DNA of 64,000 nucleotides from Synechococcales cyanobacterium GL140_1_metabinner_5_sub (GTDB lineage Bacteria; Cyanobacteriota; Cyanobacteriia; Cyanobacteriales; Chamaesiphonaceae). Where the stretch lies: contig JANYHM010000008.1 in assembly GCA_025359065.1 (NCBI GenBank), forward strand, positions 1-64,000, written 5' to 3'. Positions 63,241-64,000 of this stretch are shown piece after piece; positions within the stretch are counted from its first letter, which is position 1; each line of letters begins with the position of its first letter. Below the pieces are notes generated by a model. It was not told the origin of the DNA and did no database searches. It saw nothing but the letters and a program-made list of their open reading frames with translations. The position numbers and the translations under genes are program-made.

Positions 63241-64000
63241 ATGACTACTTTGGCTACAGCATCTTCAGCTCTCTTTGATTTGTTATTAAACCAAATCGAC
63301 CAACAGCTCAATCGACGAATTACCTTTGCCACTTATATGGATTTGGTGCTCTATGCTCCAGAAGCTGGCTACTATGCCTGCACCCATGATCGCATAGGTA
63401 GTTGTGGTGATTTCTTTACCTCACCTCATTTAGGTAGCGACTTTGGCGAAATGCTCGCGATTCAATTAGCCGAAATGTGGGAGCTATTAGATAGACCTCA
63501 ACCTTTTACGGTGGTGGAGATGGGAGCTGGACAAGGACTACTGGCCAAAGATATTTTGAGTTATTGGCAACAGCAATATCCAGAGCTACCTGCTGACTAT
63601 GTAATTGTAGAAACCTCCGCAGCAATGCGCCGCTGTCAACAGCAAGTTTTGGTGGATCAGCCAGTACGCTGGGTGGAATGGACAGATTTATTGCCTGAAT
63701 CTATTACTGGCTGTCTGTTTTCTAATGAGCTAATCGATGCGCTGCCGGTGCATCAGGTAGTAATTAAAGATGGCATGCTGCAAGAAGTCTATGTCACTGT
63801 AGATAACAACAATCAGCTCCAAGAAATTTTGGGGATACCATCGACTCCTCGGTTACTAGAATACTTTGAGCAGGCTGAGATTCCGATTTTAAGCTATGAA
63901 GATGGTTATCGAACCGAGGTGAACTTAGCCGCGATCGACTGGCTGCAAACTGTCAGTTCTAAATTAAACAAAGGCTATTTGCTGTCGATCGACTATGGCT
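63241..64000 (+). CDS. MidA/NDUFAF7-type SAM-dependent methyltransferase, cut by window end
   Basis: The frame is open to the right edge (253 codons visible; the family has about 390). It begins MTTLATASSALFDLLLNQID. Family marks: ITFATYMDLVLYAPEAGYY, GDFFTSPHLGSDFGEMLA, the SAM loop VVEMGAGQGLLAKDIL, and FSNELIDALPVHQVV. In mitochondria NDUFAF7 dimethylates an arginine of complex I subunit NDUFS2; a related target in cyanobacterial NDH-1 is inferred. It starts 25 bp after the MAPEG gene. Confidence 0.88.
   Translation, partial: MTTLATASSALFDLLLNQIDQQLNRRITFATYMDLVLYAPEAGYYACTHDRIGSCGDFFTSPHLGSDFGEMLAIQLAEMWELLDRPQPFTVVEMGAGQGLLAKDILSYWQQQYPELPADYVIVETSAAMRRCQQQVLVDQPVRWVEWTDLLPESITGCLFSNELIDALPVHQVVIKDGMLQEVYVTVDNNNQLQEILGIPSTPRLLEYFEQAEIPILSYEDGYRTEVNLAAIDWLQTVSSKLNKGYLLSIDYG

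Noticed and set aside
1-64000. CRISPR arrays, rRNA genes or complete insertion sequences
   Set aside because: I found no regularly spaced repeats, no rRNA stretches and no transposase with a catalytic core; only the IS1-type N-terminal remnant and MITE-like repeats.

Overview
The window is a piece of cyanobacterial chromosome. It carries psbU, the cyanobacterial type of FurA, a cyanobacterial Hfq next to dapF, a plant-type ispH, Ycf46, a CPP1-like protein, a cyanobacterial iron-uptake porin and several families known mainly from cyanobacteria (DUF3146, Trp-rich TIGR02450, DUF2993, CIA30 fusions). The octamer GCGATCGC (HIP1) and the related CGATCG/GATCGATCG words recur through genes and spacers. 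I cannot assign a genus.

Left end, 1-4600: a worn accessory region. It holds the 3' part of a PhyH-family oxygenase, an rtcB gene broken by an internal deletion and a frameshift, a stub of a phosphatase-like gene, and a TetR repressor whose 3' end now runs into the first codons of an IS1-type transposase gene. The TetR gene is divergent from a Rieske oxygenase gene, with a repeat-rich operator-like spacer between them. A Uma2-family gene follows.

4600-33300: mostly core genes. A JAB metallopeptidase, the AAA ATPase Ycf46 and an SH3 membrane protein run together and converge on furA. Then come two GT4 glycosyltransferases, trpE, an LptF/G-like permease, yraN, an outer-membrane porin converging on an OmpR-type response regulator, CIA30, tpiA, an NlpC/P60 endopeptidase, DUF3146, efp-accB, GerMN, DUF2993, proS, psbU, fasciclin, DUF2227, and hfq divergent from dapF. 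dapF overlaps an ABC ATPase that has lost most of its catalytic motifs. Next are a CopG-type antitoxin with an unusual 71-residue partner, a large hybrid histidine kinase and a DHNA-CoA thioesterase.

33300-36400: accessory again. There is a decayed Rpn/DUF2887 nuclease, a pentapeptide-repeat membrane protein, a 185-bp MITE-like element with long inverted ends, and two tandem paralogues with PD-(D/E)XK-like motifs.

36600-42730: core genes for translation, envelope and division: metG, a LabA-type NYN protein, lptC, ftsQ and ftsZ. ftsQ carries an in-frame copy of a short dispersed repeat. The block closes with a strong bidirectional terminator and tRNA-Asn.

42730-47160: a probable acquired segment. 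It has a CyRepA1-type plasmid primase/helicase gene of 1028 codons and a SAM-methyltransferase-like gene, with an attC-like fold between them.

47160-64000: a secreted protein of unknown function, aroB, a CHASE2 hybrid kinase, ispH, an unknown gene, a zinc-ribbon/TPR Ser/Thr kinase, an SDR, a two-gene operon with an APH-like kinase, CPP1-like, HAD, AlkB-like, an HxlR-MAPEG pair, and the start of a MidA-type methyltransferase gene cut by the window edge.

I found no complete transposon, CRISPR array, rRNA operon or convincing defence island. The least explained items are the degenerate ABC protein, the CopG partner, the tandem nuclease-like pair, the chromosomal CyRepA1 segment and the repeat-derived peptide in FtsQ.
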